Shown: positions 8,187 through 19,147, numbered from the stretch's first letter. The stretch is DNA of 64,000 nt from Massilia sp. UMI-21 (GCA_015277795.1 CP063848.1:3844001-3908000), one strand, 5' to 3'. Program-made: numbers and translations. The notes: a model not told the origin generated them from the sequence alone.

Positions 8187-8542
8187 CACTTATAGCTCTT
8201 TCCGAGCAAGGTCATGCCCTTCTCGACGTTCAGTGCCGTCTTCACGCCGTGCAGGGTCAGGCCCAGCTCGACGAGGGTGATCGCCACTGCCGGCTGCATG
8301 CCGACGACCACGGTCTGGGCGTCGAGCACGCGCGCCATGGCGGCGGTGTTGCTGATCATGCGGCCGATGAAGGAATCGACCAGGTCGAGCGCCGAAATGT
8401 CGATCAGGACGCCCTTGGCATTGTCGCTGACGATGCGTTCGGTGAGGTCGTCTTGCAGTTGCATGGCGAGCCGGTCGTGCATGTCGACCTGGATCGTTAC
8501 CAGCAACAGGTCGCCCATGCGCAGAATAGGAATACGTTCCAT
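8186..8542 (-). CDS. rsbS: STAS-domain stressosome scaffold protein RsbS
   Basis: At 118 residues it is a single STAS domain of normal RsbS length. The conserved phosphorylation site is present: Ser57 in LDLVDSFIGRM, matching the DSFIAK region of Bacillus RsbS. IPIL and VVVGMQPAVAITLVELG are further RsbS hallmarks. It lies between rsbR- and rsbT-like genes, so phosphorylation by the neighbouring RsbT is expected. Confidence 0.93.
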   Translation of the reverse strand: MERIPILRMGDLLLVTIQVDMHDRLAMQLQDDLTERIVSDNAKGVLIDISALDLVDSFIGRMISNTAAMARVLDAQTVVVGMQPAVAITLVELGLTLHGVKTALNVEKGMTLLGKSYK

Positions 8543-8557
8543 GTTTGCCGTTTCGCT

Positions 8558-9418
8558 TTATGCCTTGGAGATGACCGAAGTGCCGGTGCGCTCGAGCGCG
8601 ACCAGGAAGGCGTCGGCCAGGGTCGCCTTGGTCACCACGTCTTCCAGGTTCACTCCGAGGTGGACGATGGTCTGGGCGATCTGCGGACGGATGCCGCTGA
8701 TGATGCAGTCCGCGCCCATCAGGCGGGCGGCGGCGATGGTCTTCATCAGGTGCTGGGCGACCAGGGTGTCGACGGTCGGCACGCCGGTGATGTCGATGAT
8801 GGCGATGATCGCGCCGGTGTCGACGATCTTCTGCAGGATGTTTTCCATCACCACCTGGGTGCGGGCCGAATCCAGGGTGCCGATCAGGGGCAGCGCCAGG
8901 ATGCCGTTCCACAGCTTGACGACCGGGGTCGACAGCTCCAGCAGTTCCTGCTGCTGGCGCACGATGATCTGGTCCTTGGTCTTCTGGAACACCTCGATGG
9001 TGTACAGGCCCAGCTTGTCGAGCAGGGCACTGATGGTCCAGGAGGCCGAGGCGATGGCTTCGGCCTCGCCTTCGAAGCCCTGGCGCAGGCAGGCAAACAG
9101 CGGCTGCTTCAGCGAGAACACGAAAGTGGCGGTCTCGGCCGGAGTCGAACCCGACTTGGCGCGGCTCGACGAGATCTCGGCCAGCAGGTCGCGCACCTCG
9201 TCCCAGGAACGGTGCTCCATGTTGTCCAGCTCGCCGCCACGGGTGGCGACGGCGAAGGCGTTCAGGAATTGCCGGGTGTGATTACGCAGTTGCTCTTTCG
9301 AGGCCGCATTGCTGCGCACGAGCAGCGATTCGAGCTGGGCCAGCCACTCGGCGCCGATCACGCCCTGCTGGTCCTGGATCAGTTGGCTGATACGGTTTGC
9401 GTAATCCTTTGTGGTCAT
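8558..9418 (-). CDS. rsbR: RsbR-like stressosome sensor protein (N-terminal helical domain plus STAS)
   Basis: The protein has a helical, probably non-heme-globin-like N-terminal half (about 1-165) and a C-terminal STAS domain. Both threonines that RsbT phosphorylates in Bacillus RsbR have counterparts: Thr218 in VPTVDTLVA and Thr250 in IRPQIAQTIV. The start chosen is ATG 9418 with AGGGAA upstream. The open frame extends further but in AT-rich, promoter-like DNA. It is the first gene of the operon. The signal sensed by the N-terminal domain cannot be read from sequence. Confidence 0.9.
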   Translation of the reverse strand: MTTKDYANRISQLIQDQQGVIGAEWLAQLESLLVRSNAASKEQLRNHTRQFLNAFAVATRGGELDNMEHRSWDEVRDLLAEISSSRAKSGSTPAETATFVFSLKQPLFACLRQGFEGEAEAIASASWTISALLDKLGLYTIEVFQKTKDQIIVRQQQELLELSTPVVKLWNGILALPLIGTLDSARTQVVMENILQKIVDTGAIIAIIDITGVPTVDTLVAQHLMKTIAAARLMGADCIISGIRPQIAQTIVHLGVNLEDVVTKATLADAFLVALERTGTSVISKA

Positions 9419-9715
9419 CTGTTCGTTCCCTGGTTTTGGATGAGTTATATCGTCGGGCGCACGCGGATCGAGGCGTGCCATCCCATCATTACGGAAATAA
9501 ACAACTATAACACTTATTTCATTACGGTTAGGACACACCTTTACCGTGTGCGCTCGGTTCCACCCTGTGCCGAACGGGACGGCCGGACAGCCATGACTAG
9601 CGCGACGATTCTTGACAAGGGCGAAATGTGGACCAGTGCGAGGCAGCGCGTGGACCCTGCCTTGCCGGCTCGGCGATGATGCCGGCGCCCGGCAGCGCGA
9701 ACGAAGGTCGGCGGC
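9419..9715. other. Intergenic region upstream of the stressosome operon
   Basis: No gene is supported here. The part next to rsbR (about 9480-9540) is markedly AT-rich and probably holds the operon promoter, but no pair of -35/-10 hexamers is convincing. The rest is GC-rich and lies downstream of the lipoprotein gene. Confidence 0.5.
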
Positions 9716-10096
9716 TCAGCGCGGTGCGCGCAGCGCCACCTCGACCACCCGGCCGGTGATCCGGTCGATCTTGAACACCAGCAACTGCTCCCGGACCGCA
9801 GTGCCGCTGCTCGCCGCCTGCGCGACCAGGTAGGCCGGGTCCTCGAAGTCGGCATACAGGCTGGGCTCACCCAGCCACAGTTTCAGTTCGACGACCGACA
9901 TCCCGTGCGGCGGGTGACGATCCAGGAAGGACGACATCATGCAGCCGCGTCCGACCCGGTCCGCCAGCGCCCAGCGGTCGCGGTCGAAGTCGCACGCGCC
10001 CCATTCGAAATACAGGGCGACCGAGGTGTTGCCGCCGCAGGCATGCAGGCACAGGGACAGGCAGATGACGGAGATGATGGAGATGATGAAACGCAT
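9716..10096 (-). CDS. Small putative lipoprotein of unknown function
   Basis: The 126-residue product begins with a hydrophobic signal sequence ending in a lipobox (LCLHAC, Cys at residue 20). The mature part has three further Cys and no domain I recognise; it has a loose resemblance to the repeated beta-hairpin layout of BamE-like lipoproteins (KLWLGEPSLYADFED...). It lies between the pnp terminator and the stressosome operon and is transcribed alone. Function is unknown. Confidence 0.7.
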   Translation of the reverse strand: MRFIISIISVICLSLCLHACGGNTSVALYFEWGACDFDRDRWALADRVGRGCMMSSFLDRHPPHGMSVVELKLWLGEPSLYADFEDPAYLVAQAASSGTAVREQLLVFKIDRITGRVVEVALRAPR

Positions 10097-10191
10097 GCTT
10101 TGCCCTCAGAAAGAAAGGACGTCAGCTTAGGATTCTCGGATCATGCTTTGCTGGCTTGTTGTGGCGCCTCAAACCCGAGTGCGTTGCCCAT

Positions 10192-10229
10192 AAAAAAACC
10201 GCCAGGCTCACGCACTGGCGGTTTTTTAT
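10192..10229 (-). terminator. Rho-independent terminator after pnp (possibly bidirectional)
   Basis: A CCGCCAG/CTGGCGG stem is flanked by A7 on one side and T6 on the other, so it can work in both directions. It lies 20 bp past the pnp stop codon. Confidence 0.88.
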
Positions 10230-10248
10230 TGGCCGGAGGCCGTGAGGA

Positions 10249-12351
10249 TTACTGCGCCGCAGCTTCCACCGGATCGGCAGCCTTCATCGACAGCTTCAGG
10301 CGGCCGCGCTCGTCGGTCTCGAGGACCTTCACGCGCACTTGTTGGCCTTCCTTCAGGTAGTCGGCCACGGCGTTGACGCGCTCGTTGGCGATCTGCGAGA
10401 TGTGCAGCAGGCCATCCTTGCCCGGCATGACCTGCACGATCGCGCCGAAGTCCAGCAGCTTGAGCACGGTGCCGTCGTAGGTCTTGCCCACTTCGACCGA
10501 GGCGGTCAGCTCTTCGATGCGGCGCTTGGCTTCCTGGCCGGCGGCGGCGTCGACCGACGCGATGGTGACCACGCCTTCGTCGGTGATGTCGATCTGGGTG
10601 CCGGTCTCTTCGGTCAGCGCGCGGATCACGGCGCCGCCCTTGCCGATCACGTCACGGATCTTTTCCGGGTTGATGCGGATGGTGATCAGGCGCGGTGCGA
10701 AGTCCGACAGCTCGGTCTTCACGCTCGGCACGGCCTTCTGCATCTCGCCCAGGATGTGCTGGCGGGCTTCCTTGGCTTGCGCCAGCGCCACCTGCATGAT
10801 TTCCTTGGTGATGCCCTGGATCTTGATGTCCATCTGCAGCGCGGTGATGCCTGCCGGGGTACCGGCGACCTTGAAGTCCATGTCGCCCAGGTGGTCTTCG
10901 TCACCCAGGATGTCGGTCAGGACCGCGAACTTGCCGCCTTCCTTGATCAGGCCCATGGCGATGCCGGCGACGTGCGCCTTCATCGGCACGCCGGCGTCCA
11001 TCAGCGCCAGGCAGCCGCCGCAGACCGAGGCCATCGACGAGGAACCGTTCGACTCGGTGATTTCCGAGACCAGGCGCACCGAGTAGCTGAATTCGTCCGA
11101 CGACGGCAGCGCGGCGACCAGCGCGCGCTTGGCCAGGCGGCCGTGGCCGACTTCGCGGCGCTTCGGGGTGCCCACGCGGCCGGTTTCGCCGGTGGCGAAC
11201 GGAGGCATGTTGTAGTGCATCATGAAGTCGTCGGTGTACTCGCCCATCAGCGCGTCGATCTTCTGGCTGTCGCGCGCGGTGCCGAGGGTGGCGACCACGA
11301 GTGCCTGGGTTTCGCCGCGGGTGAACAGGGCCGAACCGTGGGTACGCGGCAGCACGCTGGTGCGGATCGCGATCGGACGCACGGTGCGGGTGTCGCGGCC
11401 GTCGATACGCGGCTCGCCGTCCAGGATCTGGGTACGCACGACCTTGGCTTCCATGTCGAACAGGATGTTGCCGACTTCGGCCGCATCGGCTTCCACGCCT
11501 TGCGCTGCCAGGGCGTTCATGACTTCGCCGGAGATCGACTTCAGCTTCTGCTGGCGCGCCGATTTTTCGCGAGTCTGGTAAGCGTCGCGCACGGCGGCGC
11601 CGGCCAGCTCGCCCACGCGGGCGATCAGCTCTTCGTTCTTCGGGGCCGGTTTCCACTCGACTTCCGGCTTGCCGCCTTCGGCCACCAGGTCGTGGATCGC
11701 GTCGATCACGGCGCGCATCTGCTCGTGGCCGAAGACGACCGCGCCCAGCATGATTTCTTCCGACAGTTGCTGCGCTTCCGATTCCACCATCAGCACGGCG
11801 GTTTCGGTGCCCGCCACGACCAGGTCCATCTGCGAGGTCTTCAGCTCGGTGGTGGTCGGGTTCAGGATGTACTGGCCGTTCGCGTAGCCGACGCGCGCTG
11901 CGCCGATCGGGCCGTTGAACGGGATGCCGGCGATGCACAGCGCAGCCGAGGCGCCGATCATGGCCGGGATGTCCGGGTCGATCTCAGGATTGACCGACAG
12001 GACGTGGATGATGACCTGGACTTCGTTCAGGTAGCCTTCCGGGAACAGCGGACGGATCGGACGGTCGATCAGGCGCGAGGTCAGGGTCTCTTTCTCCGAA
12101 GGACGGCCTTCGCGCTTGAAGAAGCCGCCCGGGATCTTGCCGGCTGCGTAGGTTTTCTCCATGTAGTCGACGGTCAGCGGGAAGAAATCCTGGCCCGGCT
12201 TGGCGTCTTTCCTGGCGACCACGGTGGCCAGGATGACGGTGTCTTCGACCGACACGACGACGGCGCCGCTTGCCTGGCGCGCGATTTCACCCGTCTCCAG
12301 GGTGACCGTGTGTTGACCGTACTGGAAGGTTTTCGTAACTTTATTAAACAT
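10249..12351 (-). CDS. pnp: Polyribonucleotide nucleotidyltransferase (PNPase)
   Basis: This is the phosphorolytic 3'-5' exoribonuclease of RNA turnover and the degradosome. The 700-residue length is normal. Two RNase PH-like cores (about 1-230 and 310-545) are followed by a KH domain ([16 protein letters not shown]) and an S1 domain ([21 protein letters not shown]). The [20 protein letters not shown] phosphate-site region is intact. The rpsO-pnp order is conserved across proteobacteria. Confidence 0.98.
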   Translation of the reverse strand: MFNKVTKTFQYGQHTVTLETGEIARQASGAVVVSVEDTVILATVVARKDAKPGQDFFPLTVDYMEKTYAAGKIPGGFFKREGRPSEKETLTSRLIDRPIRPLFPEGYLNEVQVIIHVLSVNPEIDPDIPAMIGASAALCIAGIPFNGPIGAARVGYANGQYILNPTTTELKTSQMDLVVAGTETAVLMVESEAQQLSEEIMLGAVVFGHEQMRAVIDAIHDLVAEGGKPEVEWKPAPKNEELIARVGELAGAAVRDAYQTREKSARQQKLKSISGEVMNALAAQGVEADAAEVGNILFDMEAKVVRTQILDGEPRIDGRDTRTVRPIAIRTSVLPRTHGSALFTRGETQALVVATLGTARDSQKIDALMGEYTDDFMMHYNMPPFATGETGRVGTPKRREVGHGRLAKRALVAALPSSDEFSYSVRLVSEITESNGSSSMASVCGGCLALMDAGVPMKAHVAGIAMGLIKEGGKFAVLTDILGDEDHLGDMDFKVAGTPAGITALQMDIKIQGITKEIMQVALAQAKEARQHILGEMQKAVPSVKTELSDFAPRLITIRINPEKIRDVIGKGGAVIRALTEETGTQIDITDEGVVTIASVDAAAGQEAKRRIEELTASVEVGKTYDGTVLKLLDFGAIVQVMPGKDGLLHISQIANERVNAVADYLKEGQQVRVKVLETDERGRLKLSMKAADPVEAAAQ

Positions 12352-12453
12352 GGGTAATCCCTTTCTATTTGCCGACAGATTTTCAGGAGCTGTCGTTCAC
12401 CTCACCACGAGCGGTTCGTCAGAACCGCTATTCACTCAACAACAACGAATGAC

Positions 12454-12500
12454 GAAAACAAAAAATGCCCGCGACAGCTATCTGGCGCAGGCATTTCGTG
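12454..12500 (-). terminator. Terminator/attenuator between rpsO and pnp
   Basis: On the minus strand AAATGCC pairs with GGCATTT, with a further partial stem inside, followed by TTTTGTTTT. It lies 23 bp after rpsO. As in other rpsO-pnp operons it is likely to allow partial read-through into pnp. Confidence 0.75.
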
Positions 12501-12522
12501 ACGAAATCGTCTTGACCAACGA

Positions 12523-12792
12523 TTACTTACGCAGGCCGAGCTTGGCGATCAGGTCGCGGTAACGGGTTGCGTCCTTGCTCTTCAGGTAAGCCAGCAGGCT
12601 CTTGCGGCGGTTGACCATCATGATCAGGCCACGACGCGAGTGGTGATCTTTCTGGTGTGCCTTGAAGTGGCCGTTCAGCTCGTTGATGCGTGCGGTCAGC
12701 AGTGCGACCTGGACTTCCGGCGAACCGGTATCGTTCTGGCCACGTGCGTTGTCCGCGATGATCGCGGCTTTGTTGATGTTTTCTACGGTCAT
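12523..12792 (-). CDS. rpsO: 30S ribosomal protein S15
   Basis: The 89-residue product matches S15 throughout ([41 protein letters not shown]). It binds 16S rRNA in the central domain. ATG 12792 has AAAGG upstream; a much longer open frame reaching 13104 is only read-through of the leader. Confidence 0.98.
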   Translation of the reverse strand: MTVENINKAAIIADNARGQNDTGSPEVQVALLTARINELNGHFKAHQKDHHSRRGLIMMVNRRKSLLAYLKSKDATRYRDLIAKLGLRK

Positions 12793-12878
12793 GATGTTAC
12801 CTTTCACATGCGGTGCATGAGTCGAAACCCAGCGCACCGTGATTGATGAATTACCTGCCCAAAACGGACAGACCCGCC

Positions 12879-12884
12879 AGTATA
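12879..12884 (-). promoter_or_regulatory. Candidate -10 element of the rpsO promoter
   Basis: TATACT on the minus strand lies about 90 bp upstream of rpsO. The -35 region at the right distance is a poor match, so this is tentative. Confidence 0.35.
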
Positions 12885-12967
12885 GGGGAAAACCGGATGT
12901 GCGGCCACTGTTTGCATTGGCCAAAAGGTGGATCATGGAGGTTTTGCGGCGCCTGGAGGGCTGAATA

Positions 12968-13468
12968 ATGAGAAAACTGATCGGATTTACAACATTCGCG
13001 GCGCTCCTGCTGCTCGGCGGCTGTGCCGGACTACTGCGCCAGGCGCCCGACATCGGCGATTCCGAAGACATCGTGCAGCAGAAGATGGGCGCCCCCACCG
13101 CCATCTACGGCGCCGGCAACGACCGCATCTTCGAATATGCGACCGGACCGATGGGCCAATTCACCTGGATGGCGCGCATCGGTCCCGACGGGCGCCTGGT
13201 CTCCTACGAGCAGGTGCTGACCGGGGAAAAGTTCGCAACCATCCAGGTGGACGCGGCCACCAGGGAGGACGTACTGCGCACGCTCGGCCGCCCGGCCGAG
13301 AAGTCGCACGTGGCGATGCGGGACTACGAGGTATGGTCGTACCGCTACAAGGAGGCGGGGGTCTGGAACTCGCTCATGCACGTGCACTTCGACCGGCAGG
13401 GAATCGTGCGCCAGATGCTGAACGGGCCGGATCCGATGTACGAGCCGCGCGACAGGACGGCCTGGTGA
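12968..13468 (+). CDS. BamE/SmpA-like outer membrane lipoprotein
   Basis: The 166-residue product has a lipoprotein signal (LLLLGGCAG, lipobox Cys at 19). The mature part contains two repeats of the BamE-like fold: [17 protein letters not shown]...RIFEYATGP and [18 protein letters not shown]...YEVWSYRY. Such proteins bind envelope components, but this is not the canonical short BamE. A GGAGG precedes the ATG. It converges on the esterase gene across three 12-bp repeats. Confidence 0.8.
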   Translation: MRKLIGFTTFAALLLLGGCAGLLRQAPDIGDSEDIVQQKMGAPTAIYGAGNDRIFEYATGPMGQFTWMARIGPDGRLVSYEQVLTGEKFATIQVDAATREDVLRTLGRPAEKSHVAMRDYEVWSYRYKEAGVWNSLMHVHFDRQGIVRQMLNGPDPMYEPRDRTAW

Positions 13469-13470
13469 AC

Positions 13471-13506
13471 GGGGCTGGCACCGGGGCTGGCACCGGGGCT
13501 GGCACC
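13471..13506. repeat. Three tandem 12-bp repeats GGGGCTGGCACC
   Basis: Three exact direct repeats start 2 bp after the lipoprotein stop and end 8 bp before the convergent esterase stop. They are followed by GGGGC and GCCCC segments that can pair. This could be a slippage-prone minisatellite acting as a spacer or weak transcript end. Confidence 0.9.
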
Positions 13507-13513
13507 GGGGCGC

Positions 13514-14398
13514 CTAGCCCCGGGGCTGCCGCCCGCCGTCGCTGCGCACGAAGGCCTCGACCGCGTCGAGCGTCGGCGCCAGGCCGCGCAGCGTCGTGGA
13601 CAGCGTCGCCACCAGGCTGGCGTGCCCCACCCCATCGTAGTAGACCTCGCGCACCGGCACCTGGGCCGCCCGCAGGCGCGCAGCCATCGCGCCGGTATTG
13701 CGCGCGGGGTTGACGGTCGCATCCGACTGCGCCGCGATCAGGAGCGCCGGCGGCGCGGCGGCGTCGACGTGGCCGATCGGCTGCGAGTCCGGGGGTGTAT
13801 CCGGATAGTGGAAGACCGGGCGCGTGGTCGGATTCTGGATCGGCAGGAAGTTGTAGGGCCCCGCCAGGCCGATCCAGCCGCGCAGCGCCTGCGGCGCGGC
13901 GCCCTGCTTCGCGAGCCAGCGCGGGTCGAGGGCGAGCATGGCCGCATTGTAGGCGCCGGCACTATGGCCCATGACGAAGATGCGCGCCGGGTCGCCGCCG
14001 TAGCGGGCGATCTCGCGCCGGGTCCAGGCCACCGCCCCCGCGCTGTCGTCGAGGAAGTCCGGATAGCGCACCTGTGGATACAGGCGGTAGTCGGGAATCA
14101 CCACCACGAAGCCGCGCGCAGCCAGGGCTTGTCCGACGAAGGCGTAATCGGCGCGCTCGCCGCTCACCCAGTTGCCGCCGTAGAAGAACACGATCACCGG
14201 GGCCGCGCTCGTGCCGGCCGGCGGCTGGTAGACGTCGAGCATGTGCCGCTCGCCGGGCGCATACGGCAGCGACGCCGTCGTCCTGGCCGCCCCGTCGGGC
14301 GACACCGCATTGACGACGGTGAGGGGTGAACAGGCGGAGAGCGCACCCGCCAGCAGCACGATGGCGGCGACGGACAGGACGATGGCAGGTCGGATCAT
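13514..14398 (-). CDS. Alpha/beta hydrolase (esterase/carboxylesterase, HSL-like), lipoprotein
   Basis: The 294-residue product has a lipoprotein-type signal (LLAGALSACSP). The alpha/beta hydrolase domain has an oxyanion segment FFYGGNW, a variant of HGG, and the nucleophile elbow MGHSAGA. The C-terminal GVGHASLVA supplies the His. It probably hydrolyses small esters in the periplasm; the substrate is unknown. The start ATG 14398 is followed immediately by the signal sequence. Confidence 0.88.
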   Translation of the reverse strand: MIRPAIVLSVAAIVLLAGALSACSPLTVVNAVSPDGAARTTASLPYAPGERHMLDVYQPPAGTSAAPVIVFFYGGNWVSGERADYAFVGQALAARGFVVVIPDYRLYPQVRYPDFLDDSAGAVAWTRREIARYGGDPARIFVMGHSAGAYNAAMLALDPRWLAKQGAAPQALRGWIGLAGPYNFLPIQNPTTRPVFHYPDTPPDSQPIGHVDAAAPPALLIAAQSDATVNPARNTGAMAARLRAAQVPVREVYYDGVGHASLVATLSTTLRGLAPTLDAVEAFVRSDGGRQPRG

Positions 14399-14448
14399 GG
14401 GCCGAGTATAGCGACCCCATCCGGACGCGGGCGCACCCCACGATGCCC

Positions 14449-16005
14449 TCAGATGCCTTGCGGGTTGACGCGCTCCACCTTCGCGTGCAGCTTGTTCAGG
14501 CCCGACAGGTATGCCTTGGCCGAGGCCACGATGATGTCCGGATCGGCGCCAACGCCATTGACGATGCGGCCCGCGTGCGCCAGGCGGATGGTCACCTCGC
14601 CCTGCGATTGCGGGCCATTGCTGATCGCATTGATCGAAAACAGCACCTGTTCGGCCCCGCTTTTCACCACGCTTTCGATCGCGCTGACCACCGCGTCCAC
14701 GGGACCGTCGCCCGAGGACTCGGCCGACACTTCCTTGCCGTCCACCGCGAACACGACGCGCGCGTGCGGCAGCGCACCGGTCTCGGAGCGCTGCGCCAGC
14801 GACACCAGGCGGTACAGCTCGCCCTCCTGCGCGTGGTCCGCGCTAGAAGCCAGCGCCATGATGTCCTCGTCGAAGATCTCGGCCTTGCGGTCGGCCAGGT
14901 CCTTGAAGCGCGCAAAGGCGGCGTTCACCTCGGCTTCCGACGCCAGTTCGATGCCCAGTTCCTGCAGGCGCGATTTAAAGGCGTTACGTCCCGACAGCTT
15001 GCCCAGCACGATCTTGTTCGCGGTCCAGCCCACGTCTTCGGCGCGCATGATCTCGTAGGTCTCGCGCGCCTTCAGGATGCCGTCCTGGTGGATGCCCGAG
15101 GCGTGGGCAAAGGCGTTGGCGCCGACCACGGCCTTGTTCGGTTGCACCGCGAAGCCGGTGATCTGCGAGACCATTTTGGAGGCCGGGACGATCTGGGTGG
15201 TGTCGATGCCGACCGCCAGCTGGTAGTAGTCGTGGCGGGTGCGCAGCGCCATCACCACTTCTTCCAGCGAGGTATTCCCCGCCCGCTCGCCCAGGCCGTT
15301 GATGGTGCACTCGATCTGGCGCGCGCCGCCAATCGCCACGCCGGCCAGCGAGTTGGCCACCGCCAGTCCCAGGTCGTTGTGGCAGTGCACCGACCAGATC
15401 GCCTTGTCGGAATTCGGCACGCGTTCGCGCAGGCGGCGGATGCGCTCGCCGAACTGCTCGGGCACGGCGTAACCCACCGTGTCGGGGAAGTTGATGGTGG
15501 TCGCACCCTCAAGGATCACGGCTTCCAGCACCCTGCACAGGAATTCCTCGTCCGAGCGGCTGCCGTCCTCGGGCGAGAACTCGATGTCGTCGGTATGCTG
15601 GCGCGCATGGCGGATCGCCAGCCTGGCCTGTTCCAGCACCTGCTCGGGCTGCATGCGCAGCTTCATCTGCATGTGCAGCGGCGAGGTCGCGATGAAGGTG
15701 TGGATGCGCTTGCGCGCGGCGGGTTCGAGCGCCTCGGCGGCGCGCGCGATGTCGCGCTCGTTGGCGCGCGACAGGGAGCAGATGGTGGAGTCGCGCACCG
15801 CTGCCGCGATCGCGCGAATCGCCTCGAAGTCGCCGGGCGAGGCCGCGGCGAAACCGGCTTCGATGACATCCACCCGCAGGCGCTCGAGCTGGCGCGCGAT
15901 GCGCACCTTCTCGTCGCGGGTCATGGACGCGCCGGGCGATTGCTCGCCGTCGCGCAGGGTGGTGTCGAAAATAATCAGGCGCGAGGTGTCACTCAGGTCA
16001 GGCAT
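14449..16005 (-). CDS. leuA: 2-isopropylmalate synthase
   Basis: This enzyme condenses acetyl-CoA with 2-oxoisovalerate, the first committed step of leucine synthesis. The 518-residue length fits LeuA. The [12 protein letters not shown] motif is at the N-terminus, the metal site HCHNDLG is present, and the C-terminal regulatory domain (about 390-510) is complete, so leucine feedback is expected. It is the last gene of an ilv-pssA-leuA gene order common in Burkholderiales; pssA lies 59 bp upstream. Confidence 0.97.
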   Translation of the reverse strand: MPDLSDTSRLIIFDTTLRDGEQSPGASMTRDEKVRIARQLERLRVDVIEAGFAAASPGDFEAIRAIAAAVRDSTICSLSRANERDIARAAEALEPAARKRIHTFIATSPLHMQMKLRMQPEQVLEQARLAIRHARQHTDDIEFSPEDGSRSDEEFLCRVLEAVILEGATTINFPDTVGYAVPEQFGERIRRLRERVPNSDKAIWSVHCHNDLGLAVANSLAGVAIGGARQIECTINGLGERAGNTSLEEVVMALRTRHDYYQLAVGIDTTQIVPASKMVSQITGFAVQPNKAVVGANAFAHASGIHQDGILKARETYEIMRAEDVGWTANKIVLGKLSGRNAFKSRLQELGIELASEAEVNAAFARFKDLADRKAEIFDEDIMALASSADHAQEGELYRLVSLAQRSETGALPHARVVFAVDGKEVSAESSGDGPVDAVVSAIESVVKSGAEQVLFSINAISNGPQSQGEVTIRLAHAGRIVNGVGADPDIIVASAKAYLSGLNKLHAKVERVNPQGI

Positions 16006-16064
16006 TGCAGGCTCCCTATGCTAATCAATATTAGCGGGCGCCCAGCCCGACCCGAAGGTCCGCG

Positions 16065-16934
16065 CTAGCGGCGCACGCTGTCGTCCGGCTCGTCGTCGCG
16101 CGGGATGATGCTCACCGGCTTGCCCTTGGCAGCGCGCCAGGCGAACACGGCATACCCCGACAAGCCGTAAATCACAAAAATCGGCCACAGGACCTTGGGC
16201 GGATCGATCGCCAGCAGCGCGAGCGCCAGGGCAATCAGGAACACCACGATGAACGGCACCGACTTGCGGAAGTTCACGTCCTTGAAGCTGTAAAACGGTA
16301 CGTTCGACACCATCGTCAGGCCGGCGAACACCGCCAGGCCCCAGCTCACCCAATCCACCTGGCGCGCCCTGACGTTGATGTCCGGATCGGTCATCATCAT
16401 GATGAAGCCGACCACCAGGGCCGCCGCCGCCGGGCTCGGCAAGCCCTGGAAGAAGCGCTTGTCCACCACCTCGATGTTGGTGTTGAAGCGCGCCAGGCGC
16501 AGCGCGGCGCCCGCGCAATAGATGAAGGCCGCGATCCAGCCCAGCTTGCCCAGGCCGCGCAGCGACCATTCATAGATCACCAGCGCCGGCGCGGCGCCGA
16601 ACGACACCATGTCCGACAACGAGTCGTACTGGGCGCCGAACTCCGACTGGGTATTGGTCAGGCGCGCGATCCGCCCGTCCAGCCCGTCGAGCACCATCGC
16701 GATGAACACCGCCCAGCACGCATGCTCGAAGCGCTGGTTCATCGCCATGACGATCGCGTAGAAGCCGCAGAACAAGGCGCCGGTCGTGAACGCGTTCGGC
16801 AGCAGGTAGATGCCGCGCCCGCGCTCGCCCTGGCGCCGGTCTTCCGCCCGCCGCCCGAAGCGTTTTTTCAGGCGGGAAAAACGTGGCGCCTTGGGCGCTG
16901 TTCCAGGGGTCCTGCGTCGTGGAAAGGTGGGCAT
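16065..16934 (-). CDS. pssA: CDP-diacylglycerol-serine O-phosphatidyltransferase
   Basis: This membrane enzyme makes phosphatidylserine. The CDP-alcohol phosphotransferase signature is complete: DGLDGRIARL...EFGAQYDSLSD. Seven to eight hydrophobic helices span residues about 45-270. The first 40 residues are basic and soluble. It is type II (membrane) PssA by size. The decarboxylase gene psd, often next to pssA in relatives, is not in the window. Confidence 0.96.
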   Translation of the reverse strand: MPTFPRRRTPGTAPKAPRFSRLKKRFGRRAEDRRQGERGRGIYLLPNAFTTGALFCGFYAIVMAMNQRFEHACWAVFIAMVLDGLDGRIARLTNTQSEFGAQYDSLSDMVSFGAAPALVIYEWSLRGLGKLGWIAAFIYCAGAALRLARFNTNIEVVDKRFFQGLPSPAAAALVVGFIMMMTDPDINVRARQVDWVSWGLAVFAGLTMVSNVPFYSFKDVNFRKSVPFIVVFLIALALALLAIDPPKVLWPIFVIYGLSGYAVFAWRAAKGKPVSIIPRDDEPDDSVRR

Positions 16935-17004
16935 AGTGATCCGTATTCAAGTATTGCTGTTCCCGCATTATAGAGGCGGGAAGCACTTGTTAGCGAATGA
17001 ACAC

Positions 17005-17781
17005 TTACTTGAACCGCACTTTTCCTACCAGACGCATCTGGAGCGTGGTTTCTCCCGGCTCGAAGCTCGGCTCCGGCATCGCGTCGCTCATTTCACGCTT
17101 CGCGTTCGCGCGCATCATCATCGGCGCCGCGGCGCCCTGTGCATCACCTGCGTAATTGCCCGAGCCCTCGAAGTCGACCGTGTCCAGCACGGCGTCGAGC
17201 GGCTTGCGTCCCATTGCGCTCGCGATCGAGGCGATACGCTCGTTCAGGTTGCGATAGGTCGCGGCAATGCGCTGGTCGTCCAGGCGCTTTTCCAGTTCCG
17301 GGCTCAGTCCGAAGTTCACGCTGTTGATCTGCAGAACTTTCTGGGCTGCGGCGGCGGTCTTGGGCAGCGTATCCAGGCTGGTGGTCTTCACCTCCAGGTA
17401 CTGGCCGACGCGCCAGGCGACCGGCACCGGCTTGGCCGGCGTGCGCACGCTGGGCTGCGGCATCGGCGGCACCTCGGGGTACACCGGATAGGTGTAGTAG
17501 CCCATGGTTTTCAGCTCGGCCTTCGGATCGGCGCGGCGCACGATCTCGGTCCCCTCCTTCATCTTGCGGTTGACGCGTGCCGCAGCGGCATTCTTGTCCT
17601 TGTCATGCTCCTCGACGGCAAAGGTGACGGTCGCCTGGTCGTTGGCATGCTTGACTTCGCCGAAGGCCGGCACCACGACCAGCGTGCCGGCGGTGGACGG
17701 CGTCGCCACAGGCTGGGCATGGGCATGGACCTGGAAGGCCAGCACCAGGGCGGCGGCGGCAAGCGTTTTGCTCAGTTTCAT
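17005..17781 (-). CDS. SIMPL (DUF541) domain periplasmic protein
   Basis: The signal peptide (MKLSKTLAAAALVLAFQVHAHA) is followed by one SIMPL/DUF541 domain (about 30-230): GEVKHANDQATVTFAVEEHDKDKNAA is split here across the first strand, and later MGYYTYPVYP and the LDTLPKTAAAAQ stretch follow the family pattern. Family members are periplasmic or membrane-attached proteins of unclear function, linked to oxidative stress in some species. Start ATG 17781 has GGAG 9 bp upstream; the open frame extends further without a ribosome site. It lies between ilvC and pssA. Confidence 0.85.
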   Translation of the reverse strand: MKLSKTLAAAALVLAFQVHAHAQPVATPSTAGTLVVVPAFGEVKHANDQATVTFAVEEHDKDKNAAAARVNRKMKEGTEIVRRADPKAELKTMGYYTYPVYPEVPPMPQPSVRTPAKPVPVAWRVGQYLEVKTTSLDTLPKTAAAAQKVLQINSVNFGLSPELEKRLDDQRIAATYRNLNERIASIASAMGRKPLDAVLDTVDFEGSGNYAGDAQGAAAPMMMRANAKREMSDAMPEPSFEPGETTLQMRLVGKVRFK

Positions 17782-17907
17782 TATTGTTCTCCATAAAGTA
17801 TCGACGGATGTCCGCCTCACTTATACGATACCCAAGCCGCAACTTCCTTCATAACTTTGTAATGGATTCTTGCAACTGAGTCTTTGGAGAAACACCTGTC
17901 TCGAATT

Positions 17908-18029
17908 GTAGGGTGGGCCGGGGCGCGTAGCTGGCTCTGCCGACCGCGCGTCCGACGTCCCGATGCAAGCCACGGGGTGTCGTATCGAGCGGGAGTTGAA
18001 CGCGCGGACGGCGAAGCCGTCCACCCTAC
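17908..18029. repeat. GTAGGGTGG palindromic intergenic element, copy A
   Basis: The copy begins GTAGGGTGGGC and ends CCACCCTAC. The right half has the stem GGACGGC-GAA-GCCGTCC. The left half is partly degenerate. It ends 5 bp after the ilvC stop codon. Confidence 0.85.
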
Positions 18030-18034
18030 GACAA

Positions 18035-19069
<1,035 letters not shown>

Positions 19070-19091
19070 TTATGTGGGTAGGCAGGCGTCA

Positions 19092-19126
19092 GTTGAACGC
19101 GTGGTCGGCGCAGCCGACCACCCTAC
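19092..19126. repeat. GTAGGGTGG palindromic element, half copy B
   Basis: This is a single half element, GTTGAACGCG then the stem GGTCGGC-GCA-GCCGACC and the end CCACCCTAC. It lies in the ilvN-ilvC gap, 22 bp downstream of ilvN. Confidence 0.85.
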
Positions 19127-19147
19127 GGAAAAGCGTATGTGGCCGTA

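Noticed and set aside
10339..12357. A 672-codon open frame antisense to pnp
   Set aside because: Composition is shadow-like (many Asp, His, Gln, Arg), with no ribosome site and no known domain; pnp is certain.
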